A stretch of DNA of 44,483 bases from an uncultured Oscillospiraceae bacterium (GCA_910585155.1 CAJUEC010000016.1:1-44483); one strand, 5' to 3'. Positions 14,360 through 23,062 are shown, counted from the stretch's first letter. The notes: generated from the sequence alone by a model not told the origin. Numbers and translations are program-made.

Positions 14360-15247
14360 CTAGCCCAGAGAGTACTCCGGGTAGACGGCCTGCATATAGC
14401 CAATGAAAAAGTCCCGAAACGCCCTGGCGTTGGCGGACAGGTAGGTGTTTTTGCGCCAGGACAGGGAGATATACCGCGTGGGGGACAGGTCCTGGATAGG
14501 CCGCAGGATCATGCTGTGCTCCGCCAGGGAGGCCCAGGAGATCTCCGGGAACAGCGTCACCCCCAGGCCCATCTTCACAAAGTCCACCGCCACCGCCGGC
14601 CGGTCGCAGTTGAACGCCACAACCGGCTCGAACCCCGCCGTCTCACAGCAGCGGCGCAGCTGGAGGGTCAGGTCCTTTCCCGCCACCTGGATGAAGTGCT
14701 CCCGTTCCAGCGCCGACATGGGCACCTCCTCCAGCTGAGCCAGCGGATGCCCCAGGGGGAGGGCCAGCAGCACCCGCTCACGCAGGATGGTCTTGGTGTT
14801 CTCCCCCGCCGGGGGCTCCTGGGCGCAGTTGATGCAGATGTCATAGTCATCCTGATCCGGGTGGCTGAAGTCGTTCTGCTCCACGTAAAAGCACACGTGG
14901 GGGTTGGTCTTTCGAAAGGTGGGCAGGATCGTGCTCAGCAGCTTGGTGCTGGTGTTGATGGACACGGAAACCGCCGCCGAGCCGTCCGCCGCCAGGTCGG
15001 CCAGCTCCCGCTCCATCTCCTCCAGCAGGCCGAACACCTGGTCGGCGTAGTGCAGCACAGCCTTGCCCTGCTTGTTGAGCACAATGCTCTTGCCGCACCG
15101 GTCAAACAGGGGGCAGCCCAGCTCCGACTCCAGCCGCTTGATGCTCTGGCTTAAGGTGGGCTGCGTCACATACAGCTCCCCCGAGGCCTTGGACATATTC
15201 TGGCACCTTGCCACAATGCGGAAATACCGCAGCTGCGCCAATTCCAC
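14360..15247 (-). CDS. LysR-family transcriptional regulator
   Basis: 295 residues, standard LysR length. The N-terminal winged helix (1-60) reads LRYFRIVARCQNMSKASGEL, then YVTQPTLSQSIKRLE. A periplasmic-binding-protein-like effector domain follows (about 90-290). It is divergent from the CoA-transferase gene with 83 bases between them, the normal layout for a LysR regulator acting on its neighbour. That gap contains two tandem copies of CCGGCCGCT (15271-15288), though LysR boxes usually have the form T-N11-A. A co-inducer from the substrate pathway is likely. Confidence 0.9.
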   Translation of the reverse strand: MELAQLRYFRIVARCQNMSKASGELYVTQPTLSQSIKRLESELGCPLFDRCGKSIVLNKQGKAVLHYADQVFGLLEEMERELADLAADGSAAVSVSINTSTKLLSTILPTFRKTNPHVCFYVEQNDFSHPDQDDYDICINCAQEPPAGENTKTILRERVLLALPLGHPLAQLEEVPMSALEREHFIQVAGKDLTLQLRRCCETAGFEPVVAFNCDRPAVAVDFVKMGLGVTLFPEISWASLAEHSMILRPIQDLSPTRYISLSWRKNTYLSANARAFRDFFIGYMQAVYPEYSLG

Positions 15248-15330
15248 CGTACACCACCCCCGTCAATATTCCGGCCGCTCCGGCCGCTCTCCCCTACTAT
15301 ACCACATTTTTTGTCAAAGGAGAATCCCCT

Positions 15331-16518
15331 ATGTCTGATTTGCCCCTGAACGGCATCCGCGTCATCGACCTGAGCACCGCCTACTCGGCCCCCATCGGGA
15401 CCATGCAGCTGGCCGACTTCGGCGCGGAGGTCATTAAGGTTGAGAACACCTCCATCGGCGACCCCTCCCGCACCTGGTCGCCCCTCCACAACGGACAGAG
15501 CATTCAGTTTCTGAACATGAACCGCAACAAAAAGAGCGTCACGCTGAATCTGAAGTCGGAGCAGGGGCGGGCCCTGCTCTACCAGCTGGTCCAGACCGCC
15601 GACGTGGTGGTGGAAAACTTCCGCCCCGGCGTGGCCAAGCGCCTGGGCTGCGATTACGAAACGCTGCGCGGGGTAAAGCCGGACATCATCATGGCATCCC
15701 TCTCCGGCTTCGGCCAGACCGGCCCCAAGGCGGGCAACGCCGCGTACTCCAACATCGCCGAGGCCGCCAGCGGCCTGATGCACGTCACGGGATACCCCGG
15801 CGGAAAGCCCACCGCCTCCGGCGTGGCCTTCGGGGACAGCGTGGCGGGCATGTTCCTGGCCCAGGGCATTCTTTACGCCCTGGTCCACCATCTGCGCACC
15901 GGGGAGGGGCAGTACATCGACGTGGCCATGACCGACTCCCTGTTCCACCTCATCATGCAGGGCGTGATTCAGAAATCCCTCCTGGGAGAGGAGCCGGAGC
16001 GCATCGGCTGCCGGGACCTGTCCGCCTACCCCTACGACATCTTTTCCGCCAAGGACGGCTACTGCATCCTGGGCACGTCCACGGTGAACGACTGGACCCC
16101 CTTCGCCCAGGCCATCGGCCGCCCGGAGCTGGTGGACGACCCCAGGTTCGACACCAACGAGCACCGGGTGCTCAACGCCGACCTGCTCTCCCCCTACATC
16201 GAGGAGTGGGCCCGCCGGTATACCCGCGCCGAAATCCAGCGGATTTTCGAGGAGAAAAAGCTGGCCTTCGCGCCGGTCCTCACCGTGGGGGAGGCCATGG
16301 AGGACCCCCAGACCCGCCACCGGGAGATGGTGGTGGACATGGAGTACCAGGGGATGGGCCGATACCAGATGCAGGGCATCCCGGTGAAGCTCTCCAAAAC
16401 CCCGGGCCGGATCCGCATGGGCTGCCCCCACCGGGGGGAGCACAACGGGGAGATCTACGGCGGGCTGGGCCTGTCCGGGGAGGAACTGTCCGCCCTGCGC
16501 CGGCAGGGCGTCATCTGA
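15331..16518 (+). CDS. Family III CoA-transferase (CaiB/BaiF)
   Basis: 395 residues, full length. Such enzymes move CoA from a donor acyl-CoA to a carboxylic acid through an aspartyl thioester. Signatures: GIRVIDLSTAYSAPIGTMQL at the start, SGFGQTGP (about 125-132), and the GQYIDVAMTDSL segment in which Asp202 aligns with the catalytic aspartate of formyl-CoA transferase. The C-terminal small domain is complete. The ATG at 15331 follows AAAGGAGA. It is the first gene of an operon with an M20 hydrolase and a MaoC hydratase, and probably activates the free acid released by the hydrolase. The substrate is unknown. Confidence 0.9.
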   Translation: MSDLPLNGIRVIDLSTAYSAPIGTMQLADFGAEVIKVENTSIGDPSRTWSPLHNGQSIQFLNMNRNKKSVTLNLKSEQGRALLYQLVQTADVVVENFRPGVAKRLGCDYETLRGVKPDIIMASLSGFGQTGPKAGNAAYSNIAEAASGLMHVTGYPGGKPTASGVAFGDSVAGMFLAQGILYALVHHLRTGEGQYIDVAMTDSLFHLIMQGVIQKSLLGEEPERIGCRDLSAYPYDIFSAKDGYCILGTSTVNDWTPFAQAIGRPELVDDPRFDTNEHRVLNADLLSPYIEEWARRYTRAEIQRIFEEKKLAFAPVLTVGEAMEDPQTRHREMVVDMEYQGMGRYQMQGIPVKLSKTPGRIRMGCPHRGEHNGEIYGGLGLSGEELSALRRQGVI

Positions 16519-16561
16519 GCCGCCCTGCCCTTCCTTCCAAATTTTGAAAGAGGTGAACCAT

Positions 16562-17674
16562 ATGGCAAACGCACCCATTGTTGAAGAGTTTATCCACATG
16601 GCAAAAATCGACACCGCCTCCCGCCAGGAGCGGGCGCTGGCGGACTATGTGAAGGGCGAGCTGTCCGCCCTGGGCTTCGCCGTCACGGAGGACGGCGCGG
16701 CCAAGCACATTGACGGCGCCACCACCGGAAACGTATTCGCCGTGCTGGACGGCCAGCTTGAGGGCTCCGTCCTCTTCTGCGCCCACCTGGACCGGGTTCA
16801 GAACGGCTTTGGCATACAGCCCCGCTTTGAGGGGGACAACCTGGTTTCCGACGGAACCACCATCCTGGCGGCGGACGACCTATCCGGCGTGGCCGCCATC
16901 CTGGACGGGATGCGCCGGCTGATCCGCTCCGGCCAGCCCCACCCCAGAATCGAGGTGCTGTTCAGCGTCTGCGAGGAGATCGGTCTCCGGGGCAGCTACC
17001 ACTTCGACACCAGCGTGGTCCAATCCAAACTTGGCTACGTGCTGGACTCCCCCGGCCGCGTCGGGCGGATTCTGCGCTCCGCCATGGGCAAGGCCCAGCT
17101 GTTCCTGGACGTGGCCGGCGAGGAGGCCCACGCCGCCTATCCCGAGCGGGGCAGGAGCGCGCTGAACGCCGCGGTCAAGGTGCTCTCCCGCATTGAGGAC
17201 GGCCGGGTGGACGAGGAGACGGTGGTCAACTGGTCCTATCTGGACTGCCCCACCCCCTGCAACACCATCCCCGGCCGGGCCCAGGCCAAGGCCTTCGCCA
17301 TGAGCCGGGACAACGGCAAGCTGGCGGCCTATGTCCAGAAGTTCCACGCCGTCGCCGCCCAGACGGCCCAGGAGACCGGCTGCCGCATTGAGACCAAGGA
17401 CATTCTGGACTACCCCGCATTTCACACGGCGGACAGCAGCGCCTGCGTCCGGCTGGCCCAGCGGGCCCTGGGGCAGCTGAAGCTGCGGCCCACGGTGGAG
17501 GATGGGGCCGGCGGCTTTGACGCCAACCTCCTCAGCCGGGCCGGCATTGAGCTGGTGGGCCTGTCCACCGGGTACTCGGGCAACCACACCGTCAAGGAGA
17601 CGCTGGTGGTGGAGGATCTGGTGCTGTCCGGCCAGCTGGTGGCCCACATCGCGCTGGAATACGGCAAGCTGTAA
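16562..17674 (+). CDS. M20-family metallopeptidase (PepT-like)
   Basis: 370 residues of the M20 group. Metal ligands visible: His75 and Asp77 in LFCAHLDRVQ, the bridging aspartate in AADDLSG (105-106), Glu138-Glu139 in SVCEEIGLRGS, and a C-terminal histidine in YSGNHTVKE. The insertion domain (about 180-285) starts at the HAAYPERGRSA block. It most resembles the tripeptide aminopeptidase PepT subgroup, but members also split other amides. The RBS GAAAGAGGTG lies seven bases upstream. Location between the CoA-transferase and MaoC suggests that it frees an acid from an amide or peptide conjugate. Confidence 0.85.
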   Translation: MANAPIVEEFIHMAKIDTASRQERALADYVKGELSALGFAVTEDGAAKHIDGATTGNVFAVLDGQLEGSVLFCAHLDRVQNGFGIQPRFEGDNLVSDGTTILAADDLSGVAAILDGMRRLIRSGQPHPRIEVLFSVCEEIGLRGSYHFDTSVVQSKLGYVLDSPGRVGRILRSAMGKAQLFLDVAGEEAHAAYPERGRSALNAAVKVLSRIEDGRVDEETVVNWSYLDCPTPCNTIPGRAQAKAFAMSRDNGKLAAYVQKFHAVAAQTAQETGCRIETKDILDYPAFHTADSSACVRLAQRALGQLKLRPTVEDGAGGFDANLLSRAGIELVGLSTGYSGNHTVKETLVVEDLVLSGQLVAHIALEYGKL

Positions 17675-17694
17675 TTTAGAGGAGGAATTTTACC

Positions 17695-18162
17695 ATGGGT
17701 TATCAGTTTACAGGAAAGCTCTACCATGATTTCGAGCTGGGCCAGGCGTATTACACCGCCGCCCGGACCATTACCGAGGCGGATGTGGTCAATTTCGCCG
17801 GACTGTCCGGGGACTTCAGCGCCCTGCACACCAACGAGGAGTACGCCAAAAACAGCCCCTACGGCAGCCGCATCGCCTACGGCGCGCTGACCTACATCAT
17901 CAGCACCGGGCTGGTCTGCCAGACCGGGCTCTTCGACGGCAGCTACATCGGCCTGCTGGGCTGTGAGTTCAAGTTCCCCAACCCCGTCCGGTTCGGCGAC
18001 ACCATCACCTGTGTCCTCACCCCCCTTGAGAAGCGGCTGACCAGCAAGCCGGGCCGCGGCGTGATCAAGTTCGGCGTCAAGACCACAAACCAGCACGGCG
18101 ACGTGGTGGCCGACCAGGTGTGGACCATCCTGATGGCCGTGGACAAGGAGCACATGGAATAG
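17695..18162 (+). CDS. MaoC-family dehydratase (enoyl-CoA hydratase 2 fold)
   Basis: 155 residues with the hot-dog fold signature of (R)-specific enoyl-CoA hydratases: LSGDFSALHTNEEYA, where Asp40 and His45 are the expected catalytic pair. The classic AHG after the motif is AYG here. Such enzymes add water across the alpha-beta double bond of enoyl-CoA, the step after acyl-CoA dehydrogenase, whose gene lies at 10617-11753. The ribosome site GAGGAGGAAT precedes the ATG, and the gap from the M20 gene is only 20 bases. It is the last gene of the operon; no clean terminator is seen. Confidence 0.88.
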   Translation: MGYQFTGKLYHDFELGQAYYTAARTITEADVVNFAGLSGDFSALHTNEEYAKNSPYGSRIAYGALTYIISTGLVCQTGLFDGSYIGLLGCEFKFPNPVRFGDTITCVLTPLEKRLTSKPGRGVIKFGVKTTNQHGDVVADQVWTILMAVDKEHME

Positions 18163-18260
18163 GGGCGGGCGCAGGTCCCGCCAGACGGCCCGCTTGCGGC
18201 TGTGAATACGGGTTTTTTTAGGCTGAACGGCGGCAGGGTCTCCCCTGCCGCCGTTCTCCT

Positions 18261-18650
18261 CTACAAATCCTCAATGCGGCTCTTGTCCACCTGCCGCCGG
18301 AGCCGCCAGCGCCTGCCTGCCCGGCACAGGCCGTAGACAGCCAGCAGCAGCAGGGTGGGGATGTTCTCCACCGCGAAGGCGACCGCCAGCGCCTGGCCGG
18401 GATTGGCCAGCCAGGAGGCGCCCAGGCGCTGGGTGGTCTGGGCCACCTGGACGATCCGAAGCCCCAGCCGGGCCAGCGTCCACAGCAGCCCCAGCCCCGG
18501 CAGGATCAGCCCCAGCCTTCTGTCCTCTTTCAGGGCCAGGAACACCTCCAGCGCCACCGCCGCGGCCATCAGCGCCAGCATCACCGGGATATCCTGGGAC
18601 TGAAAGGTAAATAGGGGCCTGCCCTCCTCAAAGTGAAATCCCGTGCCCAT
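18261..18650 (-). CDS. Hypothetical membrane protein
   Basis: 129 residues with three to four membrane helices (near 19-38, 45-65, 85-108) and a basic C-terminal tail (RAGRRWRLRRQVDKSR). Not recognised. It is three bases downstream of the DUF2089 gene with a GGAGGAATG site, so the two are coupled and it probably answers to that regulator. A hairpin with 14-base arms (18225-18238, 18243-18256) lies after the stop but has no T-run. Confidence 0.65.
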   Translation of the reverse strand: MGTGFHFEEGRPLFTFQSQDIPVMLALMAAAVALEVFLALKEDRRLGLILPGLGLLWTLARLGLRIVQVAQTTQRLGASWLANPGQALAVAFAVENIPTLLLLAVYGLCRAGRRWRLRRQVDKSRIEDL

Positions 18651-18653
18651 CCG

Positions 18654-18944
18654 TCATTCCTCCTTTGCCTTTCGGTACTCGCGGAGCAGCAGCTTGGCGG
18701 TGTCGATGTCCAGCTTTTCGTCCACCGCCAGCCGCTTCACCAGCGCCACATAGGGGTCCGCCTCCGCCGTCTCGCTGAGCTTGATCTTCTGGATCAGCCG
18801 GTCCAGCCGCAGGCGCACCGTGGGGTAGCTGACGCCGTACAGCCCCGCCATCTCCTTGAGCGAGCCGGAGGAGAGCACAAATTTCCTGATGAAGGCCGCG
18901 TCCTCGTCCTCCAGGCCGGCCATCCAGCTGGGCAGCGTGTCCAT
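18654..18944 (-). CDS. DUF2089-family small regulator
   Basis: 96 residues. The family has a helix-turn-helix, here SGSLKEMAGLYGVSYPTVRLRLDRL (about 28-52, recognition helix PTVRLRLDRLIQ), and a C-terminal helical tail. The zinc-ribbon N-terminus of longer members is missing. DUF2089 proteins are commonly followed by a membrane protein, as here, and likely repress their own operon. A promoter lies 26 bases upstream. The start follows GAGGTGG. Confidence 0.8.
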   Translation of the reverse strand: MDTLPSWMAGLEDEDAAFIRKFVLSSGSLKEMAGLYGVSYPTVRLRLDRLIQKIKLSETAEADPYVALVKRLAVDEKLDIDTAKLLLREYRKAKEE

Positions 18945-18969
18945 TCAACCACCTCATTTAACAAAACTA

Positions 18970-18997
18970 AGTATATCATAAATTTTATTAAAGTCAA
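18970..18997 (-). promoter_or_regulatory. Promoter of the DUF2089 operon
   Basis: Minus strand: -35 TTGACT (18997-18992), 16-base spacer, -10 TATACT (18975-18970). The spacer is almost pure A/T. The site lies 26 bases before the start codon. Confidence 0.75.
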
Positions 18998-19021
18998 GAT
19001 TGAGTTTTAACTTCATAAAAT

Positions 19022-19053
19022 AAAAGCGTCCGCCCCGCTGGGCGGACGCTTTT
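19022..19053 (-). terminator. purA terminator (bidirectional)
   Basis: Perfect 14-bp stem (19022-19035 with 19040-19053, loop CGCT). On the minus strand it ends in TTTTATTTTAT, so it stops purA transcripts; the A/T-rich flanks also allow function on the plus strand. Confidence 0.9.
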
Positions 19054-19074
19054 GGCGCGCAGACGCGGCGCTTA

Positions 19075-20358
19075 TCACTTGCGCAGGGCGATCTCGTGGC
19101 GCTTGGGGCCGGTGGACACAATGGTGATGGGCACGCCGATGCGCTCCTCCAAGAACTCCACATATGCCCTGGCGTTGGCGGGCAGGGCGGCGTAGTCGGT
19201 GCCCCCCCGCACATCGCATTTCCAGCCGGGCAGGGTCTCGAACACCGGCTTGGCCCGTATGAGCCTGGGGGTGGTGGGGAACTGGTCGGTGACCTCCCCG
19301 TCGATCTCATAGCCCACGCATACGCGGATCTCGTCCAGATAGCCCATCACGTCCAGGCAGGTGAGGGCCACCTGGGTGGCCCCCTGGACCATGCAGCCGT
19401 ATTTGGTGGCCACCGTGTCGAACCAGCCCACCCGGCGGGGCCGCCCGGTGGTAGCGCCGAACTCGCCCTTGTCGCCCCCCCGGCGGCGCAGCTCGTCCCC
19501 CTCGGGGCCGGTGAGCTCGCTGACAAAGGGCTCGGTGCTGGAGCCCACGCTGGAGGAGTACGCCTTGGTGACGCAGATCACATCCTCAATGGCGGTGGGG
19601 GGCACCGGAGCCCCCACGCAGCCGTACCCCGCCAGGGTGTGGGAGGAGGTGGTCATGGGGAATATGCCCAGGTCCGGGTCCTTCATGGAGCCCAGCTGGC
19701 CCTCCAGCAGCACCGTCTTACCCTCCCGCAGCGCCTGGTGGAGGAAGCCCACCGCGTCGCCCACGTAGGGCCGCAGCAGCTCCCGAACGCTCAAAAGCTG
19801 GTCGTACAGCGCCTTCCCGTCCAGGGCGGGCTTGTGGTACAGGTGCTCAAACAGGACGTTTTTCAGCTCCACGGCCCGGGACAGCCGCTCCCACAGCCGC
19901 GCCTCATCAAAGAGATCGCACACCTGAATGCCCGTCTTGGCGTACTTGTCGGAGTAGAAGGGGGCAATGCCGCTCTTGGTGGAGCCGAAGGCCCTCCCCC
20001 CCAGGCGCTCCTCCTCGTACCCATCCTGAAGAACGTGGTAGGGCATGAGCAGCTGGGCCCGCTCGGACACAATGAGCCGGGGGGCGGGCACGCCCTGGTC
20101 CGTGATGCTCTTCAGCTCCTGCGTCAGCTTGACCGCGTCCAGCGCCACCCCGTTGCCAATCACGTTGGTGACGTGGGGGTAGAACGTCCCCGACGGCAGG
20201 ATGTGCAGGGCAAACCGCCCATAGTCGTTGATGATGGTGTGGCCCGCGTTGGCCCCCCCCTGGAAGCGCACCACCACGTCGGAGGTCTCGGCCAGCAGAT
20301 CGGTGATCTTTCCCTTGCCCTCGTCGCCCCAGTTGGCCCCTACAATCGCTTTTACCAT
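19075..20358 (-). CDS. purA: Adenylosuccinate synthase
   Basis: 427 residues. PurA joins IMP and aspartate with GTP to make adenylosuccinate, the first committed step to AMP. The signatures are clear: GANWGDEGKGKITDLL at the N-terminus with the GDEGKGK P-loop-like motif, FQGGANAGHTI, and GRPRRVGWFD in the C-terminal half. Length is normal for the family. The second of two in-frame ATGs is chosen as start because GGAGGGA lies seven bases upstream; the first (20364) is only one or two bases from that site. Promoter at 20446-20474, terminator at 19022-19053: a single-gene unit. Confidence 0.97.
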   Translation of the reverse strand: MVKAIVGANWGDEGKGKITDLLAETSDVVVRFQGGANAGHTIINDYGRFALHILPSGTFYPHVTNVIGNGVALDAVKLTQELKSITDQGVPAPRLIVSERAQLLMPYHVLQDGYEEERLGGRAFGSTKSGIAPFYSDKYAKTGIQVCDLFDEARLWERLSRAVELKNVLFEHLYHKPALDGKALYDQLLSVRELLRPYVGDAVGFLHQALREGKTVLLEGQLGSMKDPDLGIFPMTTSSHTLAGYGCVGAPVPPTAIEDVICVTKAYSSSVGSSTEPFVSELTGPEGDELRRRGGDKGEFGATTGRPRRVGWFDTVATKYGCMVQGATQVALTCLDVMGYLDEIRVCVGYEIDGEVTDQFPTTPRLIRAKPVFETLPGWKCDVRGGTDYAALPANARAYVEFLEERIGVPITIVSTGPKRHEIALRK

Positions 20359-20421
20359 TTCCATTCCCTCCGCGCCGGGATTCGCAGCCAGCTATTGGTC
20401 TGCCTTATCCGGCGCCGTTTT

Positions 20422-20474
20422 GCCGGCCGAAGGGCCGGCGCTTCTATTATAGTCAACTTTTCCCCGCCGCGCAA
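20422..20474 (-). promoter_or_regulatory. purA promoter and leader hairpin
   Basis: Minus strand: -35 TTGCGC (20474-20469), 17-base spacer, -10 TATAAT (20451-20446). Directly downstream, the leader contains a stable seven-bp hairpin, GCCGGCC / GGCCGGC (20422-20439). I see no purine-riboswitch core. Confidence 0.6.
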
Positions 20475-20503
20475 GCCCTTTTCACGCTTTTGCCGATTTT
20501 CTC

Positions 20504-20532
20504 TTTACTTCTGTAAAGCAGCGTGGTACAAT
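20504..20532 (+). promoter_or_regulatory. Promoter of the yerC-like operon
   Basis: -35 TTTACT (20504-20509), 17-base spacer, -10 TACAAT (20527-20532). It is back to back with the purA promoter. Start codon 64 bases downstream. Confidence 0.65.
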
Positions 20533-20596
20533 GGACCCGTCCGCCCCAGACAGGAGGCGGAGCTGCGCGGCAGATCAAGACGAGGAGGCCCCCGCA

Positions 20597-20881
20597 ATGC
20601 AAAACGAGACGACAGACCAGAGCGCCCTGCTGTTCCAGGCCATTCTGGCCCTCAAGGACCCGGAGGAGTGCCGGGCCTTTTTCCAGGACCTGTGCACCGT
20701 GGCCGAGCTGAAGGCCATGTCCCAGCGGCTGGAGGTTGCCCAGCTTTTGGATGAGGGACTCATCTACAACGAAATCCTCCGGCGCACCGGCGCGTCCAGC
20801 GCCACCATCAGCCGGGTGAACCGGGCGCTTCAGTACGGCGCGGACGGGTACAAGACCGTGCTGCCCAGGCTGAAAAAATGA
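20597..20881 (+). CDS. YerC/YecD family TrpR-like regulator
   Basis: 94 residues from the ATG at 20597 behind GAGGAGG; upstream frame is not used. TrpR-like all-helical fold: LKDPEECRAFFQDLCTVAEL, then the helix-turn-helix YNEILRRTGASSATISRVNRAL (about 58-80). The family is a compact Trp-repressor homologue of unknown ligand, widespread in Firmicutes. The stop overlaps the next start as ATGA, so it is coupled to the methyltransferase. Confidence 0.88.
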   Translation: MQNETTDQSALLFQAILALKDPEECRAFFQDLCTVAELKAMSQRLEVAQLLDEGLIYNEILRRTGASSATISRVNRALQYGADGYKTVLPRLKK

Positions 20882-21621
20882 CGGACGCCTACACCGTGCT
20901 GGCCCGGTGTTATGACCGGCTCACCGCCGACGTGGACTACCAGAGCTGGGCGGACTACGTGGAGCGGCACCTCCGCCGCCGGAGGGAGCCCACCCGTTCG
21001 GTGGTGGAGCTGGGCTGCGGCACCGGCAGCCTCACCTGCCTGCTGGCCCGGCGGGGGTACGCCATGACCGCCCTGGACCTCTCCCCCGACATGCTGGCCC
21101 TGGCCGAGCAGAAGTGCCGGGGGCTGGACGTGCTGCTGCTGTGCCAGGACATGTCCCGCCTGGTCCTGCCCGCCCCCGCCGACGCGGTGATCTCCTGCCT
21201 GGACAGCGTGAACTACGTCACCCGGCCCGCCGCCCTGCGGCGGACCTTCCGGCGGGTCTGGGGGGCGCTGGCCCCGGCGGGGCTGTTCCTCTTCGACGTG
21301 AAGACCCCCGCCGCCCTGGAGGGGGCGGACGGCCAGACCTATCTGGACGAGGACGACGACTTGTTCTGCGTCTGGCGGGGGGAATACAGCCCCAGGCGGC
21401 GGATCTGCGGCTACGGGCTGGACCTGTTCCTCCGGGAGGAGGACGGGAGCTGGACCCGGGGCGGAGAGTACCACGAGGAGTACGCCTATTCCCTGGAGGA
21501 GCTGGAGGGCTTTCTCCGGGAGGCGGGCTTCTCCCATATCAAAGTATACGGCGACAGGACCATGCGCTCCCCCGGACCGGGGGCGCAGCGGGTGTTCTTC
21601 GCCGCCAGGAAGGAACGATAA
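20878..21621 (+). CDS. Class I SAM-dependent methyltransferase
   Basis: 247 residues. Motif I is VVELGCGTGSLT (about 42-53), the acidic end of strand 2 is ALDLSPDMLA (about 64-73), and DAVISCLDSVNYV forms motif IV. The C-terminal sheet is a beta-sandwich-like insert as in the YqeM/Methyltransf_25 group with linked DUF4364-type tail; the substrate cannot be told. Overlaps the yerC-like gene by four bases and precedes hslO by two bases, so it is the middle of a three-gene operon. Confidence 0.85.
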   Translation: MTDAYTVLARCYDRLTADVDYQSWADYVERHLRRRREPTRSVVELGCGTGSLTCLLARRGYAMTALDLSPDMLALAEQKCRGLDVLLLCQDMSRLVLPAPADAVISCLDSVNYVTRPAALRRTFRRVWGALAPAGLFLFDVKTPAALEGADGQTYLDEDDDLFCVWRGEYSPRRRICGYGLDLFLREEDGSWTRGGEYHEEYAYSLEELEGFLREAGFSHIKVYGDRTMRSPGPGAQRVFFAARKER

Positions 21622-21623
21622 CG

Positions 21624-22508
21624 ATGGATCAGATCGTCCGCGTCCTCGCCAAGGACGCCCCCGTCAAGGCCATGGCCATCTCCGCCCGGGACGCGGTGGA
21701 GCGCGCCCGGGCCATCCACGACTGCTGGCCGGTGGCCTCCGCCGCCCTGGGCCGGCTGCTCATGGCCGCCTCCATGATGGGCGCGGCCATGAAGGAGGAG
21801 GACGGAGCCGTCACCCTGCGGGTGAAGGGGGGCGGGCCCCTGGGCTCCCTCACCGCCGTGTCCGACAGCCGGGGCAACGTCCGGGGCTATGTGCAGAATC
21901 CCGCGGTGGACGTGCCCCGCAGGGCCAAGGGCAAGCTGGACGTGGGGGCCGCCGTGGGCTGTGACGGCGAGCTCACCGTCATCCGGGACCTGGGGCTGAA
22001 GGAGCCCTATATCGGCTCGGTCCAGCTGGTGGGCGGCGAGATCGCCGAGGACGTCGCCGCCTACTTCGTGGAGAGCGAGCAGGTGCCCACCGCCTGCGCC
22101 CTGGGGGTGCTCATCGCCCCGGACCAGACCGTCCAGGCGGCGGGGGGCTACCTGATTCAGCTGCTGCCCGGGGCGGACGAGGCGGTGGTGTCCAGCCTGG
22201 AGCGGGGGGTGGCCCGCCTGGGGGCGGTGAGCGCCCGGCTGGACGGGGGGATGGACCCCCTGGGCCTGCTGCGGGAGGTGCTGGGGGAGTTCCAGCTGGA
22301 GGTGCTGGAGACCGTGCCCATAGAGTACCGCTGCTGCTGCACCCGGGAGCGGGTGAGCCGCGCCCTCATCAGCCTGGGGCGGGAGGAGCTGGGCTCCCTC
22401 ATCGCGGAGCAGGGCGGCGCGGAGCTCACCTGCCAATTCTGCGACAGGGTGTACCGCTTCTCCGCCGGAGAGCTGGAGGAGCTCCGAAATGAGGCTTCTG
22501 CCAAGTAA
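21624..22508 (+). CDS. hslO: Hsp33 redox-regulated chaperonin
   Basis: 294 residues, full length for Hsp33. The N-terminal substrate domain starts DQIVRVLAKDAPVKAMAI. The C-terminal zinc switch is plain: CxC in EYRCCCTRERV and CxxC in LTCQFCDRVYRF, spaced about 32 residues apart. Under oxidative stress and unfolding the cysteines form disulfides and the holdase becomes active. It is the third gene of the operon. A promoter for tRNA genes lies 24 bases after the stop. Confidence 0.96.
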   Translation: MDQIVRVLAKDAPVKAMAISARDAVERARAIHDCWPVASAALGRLLMAASMMGAAMKEEDGAVTLRVKGGGPLGSLTAVSDSRGNVRGYVQNPAVDVPRRAKGKLDVGAAVGCDGELTVIRDLGLKEPYIGSVQLVGGEIAEDVAAYFVESEQVPTACALGVLIAPDQTVQAAGGYLIQLLPGADEAVVSSLERGVARLGAVSARLDGGMDPLGLLREVLGEFQLEVLETVPIEYRCCCTRERVSRALISLGREELGSLIAEQGGAELTCQFCDRVYRFSAGELEELRNEASAK

Positions 22509-22531
22509 CGCCAACTTTTTTATTTTAGCCC

Positions 22532-22560
22532 TTGACAGATCGGCGAGTGTTTGTTATAAT
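22532..22560 (+). promoter_or_regulatory. Consensus promoter of the tRNA cluster
   Basis: TTGACA (22532-22537), exactly 17 bases, TATAAT (22555-22560): a perfect sigma-A consensus, as is usual for stable RNA genes. The first tRNA starts 35 bases downstream. Confidence 0.95.
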
Positions 22561-22595
22561 AATCCTCGCCGTCTGACAAGCGGCTTCGGAGCGAC

Positions 22596-22671
22596 GGGAG
22601 CATAGCTCAGCTGGGAGAGCACTTGCCTTACAAGCAAGGGGTCACAGGTTCGAGCCCTGTTGTTCCCACCA
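22596..22671 (+). tRNA. tRNA-Val (anticodon TAC)
   Basis: Acceptor GGGAGCA pairs with TGTTCCC; anticodon arm CTTGC-CTTACAA-GCAAG gives TAC; TTCGAGC T-loop; CCA encoded. The first gene behind the consensus promoter. Confidence 0.97.
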
Positions 22672-22690
22672 AGCACTTTTTGAAAAATGT

Positions 22691-22767
<77 letters not shown>

Positions 22768-22775
22768 CATTCTAT

Positions 22776-22851
<76 letters not shown>

Positions 22852-22854
22852 TAC

Positions 22855-22930
22855 GCGAGTGTAGCTCATCTGGTAGAGCGCCACCTTGCCAAGGTGGAGG
22901 TAGCGAGTTCGAGCCTCGTCACTCGCTCCA
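22855..22930 (+). tRNA. tRNA-Gly (anticodon GCC)
   Basis: Acceptor GCGAGTG pairs with CACTCGC; anticodon arm CCACC-TTGCCAA-GGTGG; CCA encoded. Only three bases separate it from tRNA-Phe. A GC-rich 130-base gap precedes the next tRNA. Confidence 0.97.
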
Positions 22931-23062
22931 ATTTTTCCGTCGCGCTGCCCCGTCTGCTCCCCCCCCGCCTTGCCGGGCTTCGGGGCGGCGGGGCAGGTAC
23001 GGAAAACTTTTTTCTCCCGCCGGTTCTAGGCTCCGGGCGGGAATAATAGAATAGCAGTGTAT

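Noticed and set aside
18225..18256. Terminator after the membrane gene at 18261
   Set aside because: The hairpin has 14-bp arms but neither strand shows a T-run after it; it may be only an mRNA end-protecting structure.
20365..20445. Purine riboswitch upstream of purA
   Set aside because: The leader has one simple hairpin but no three-way junction core sequence of the purine aptamer.
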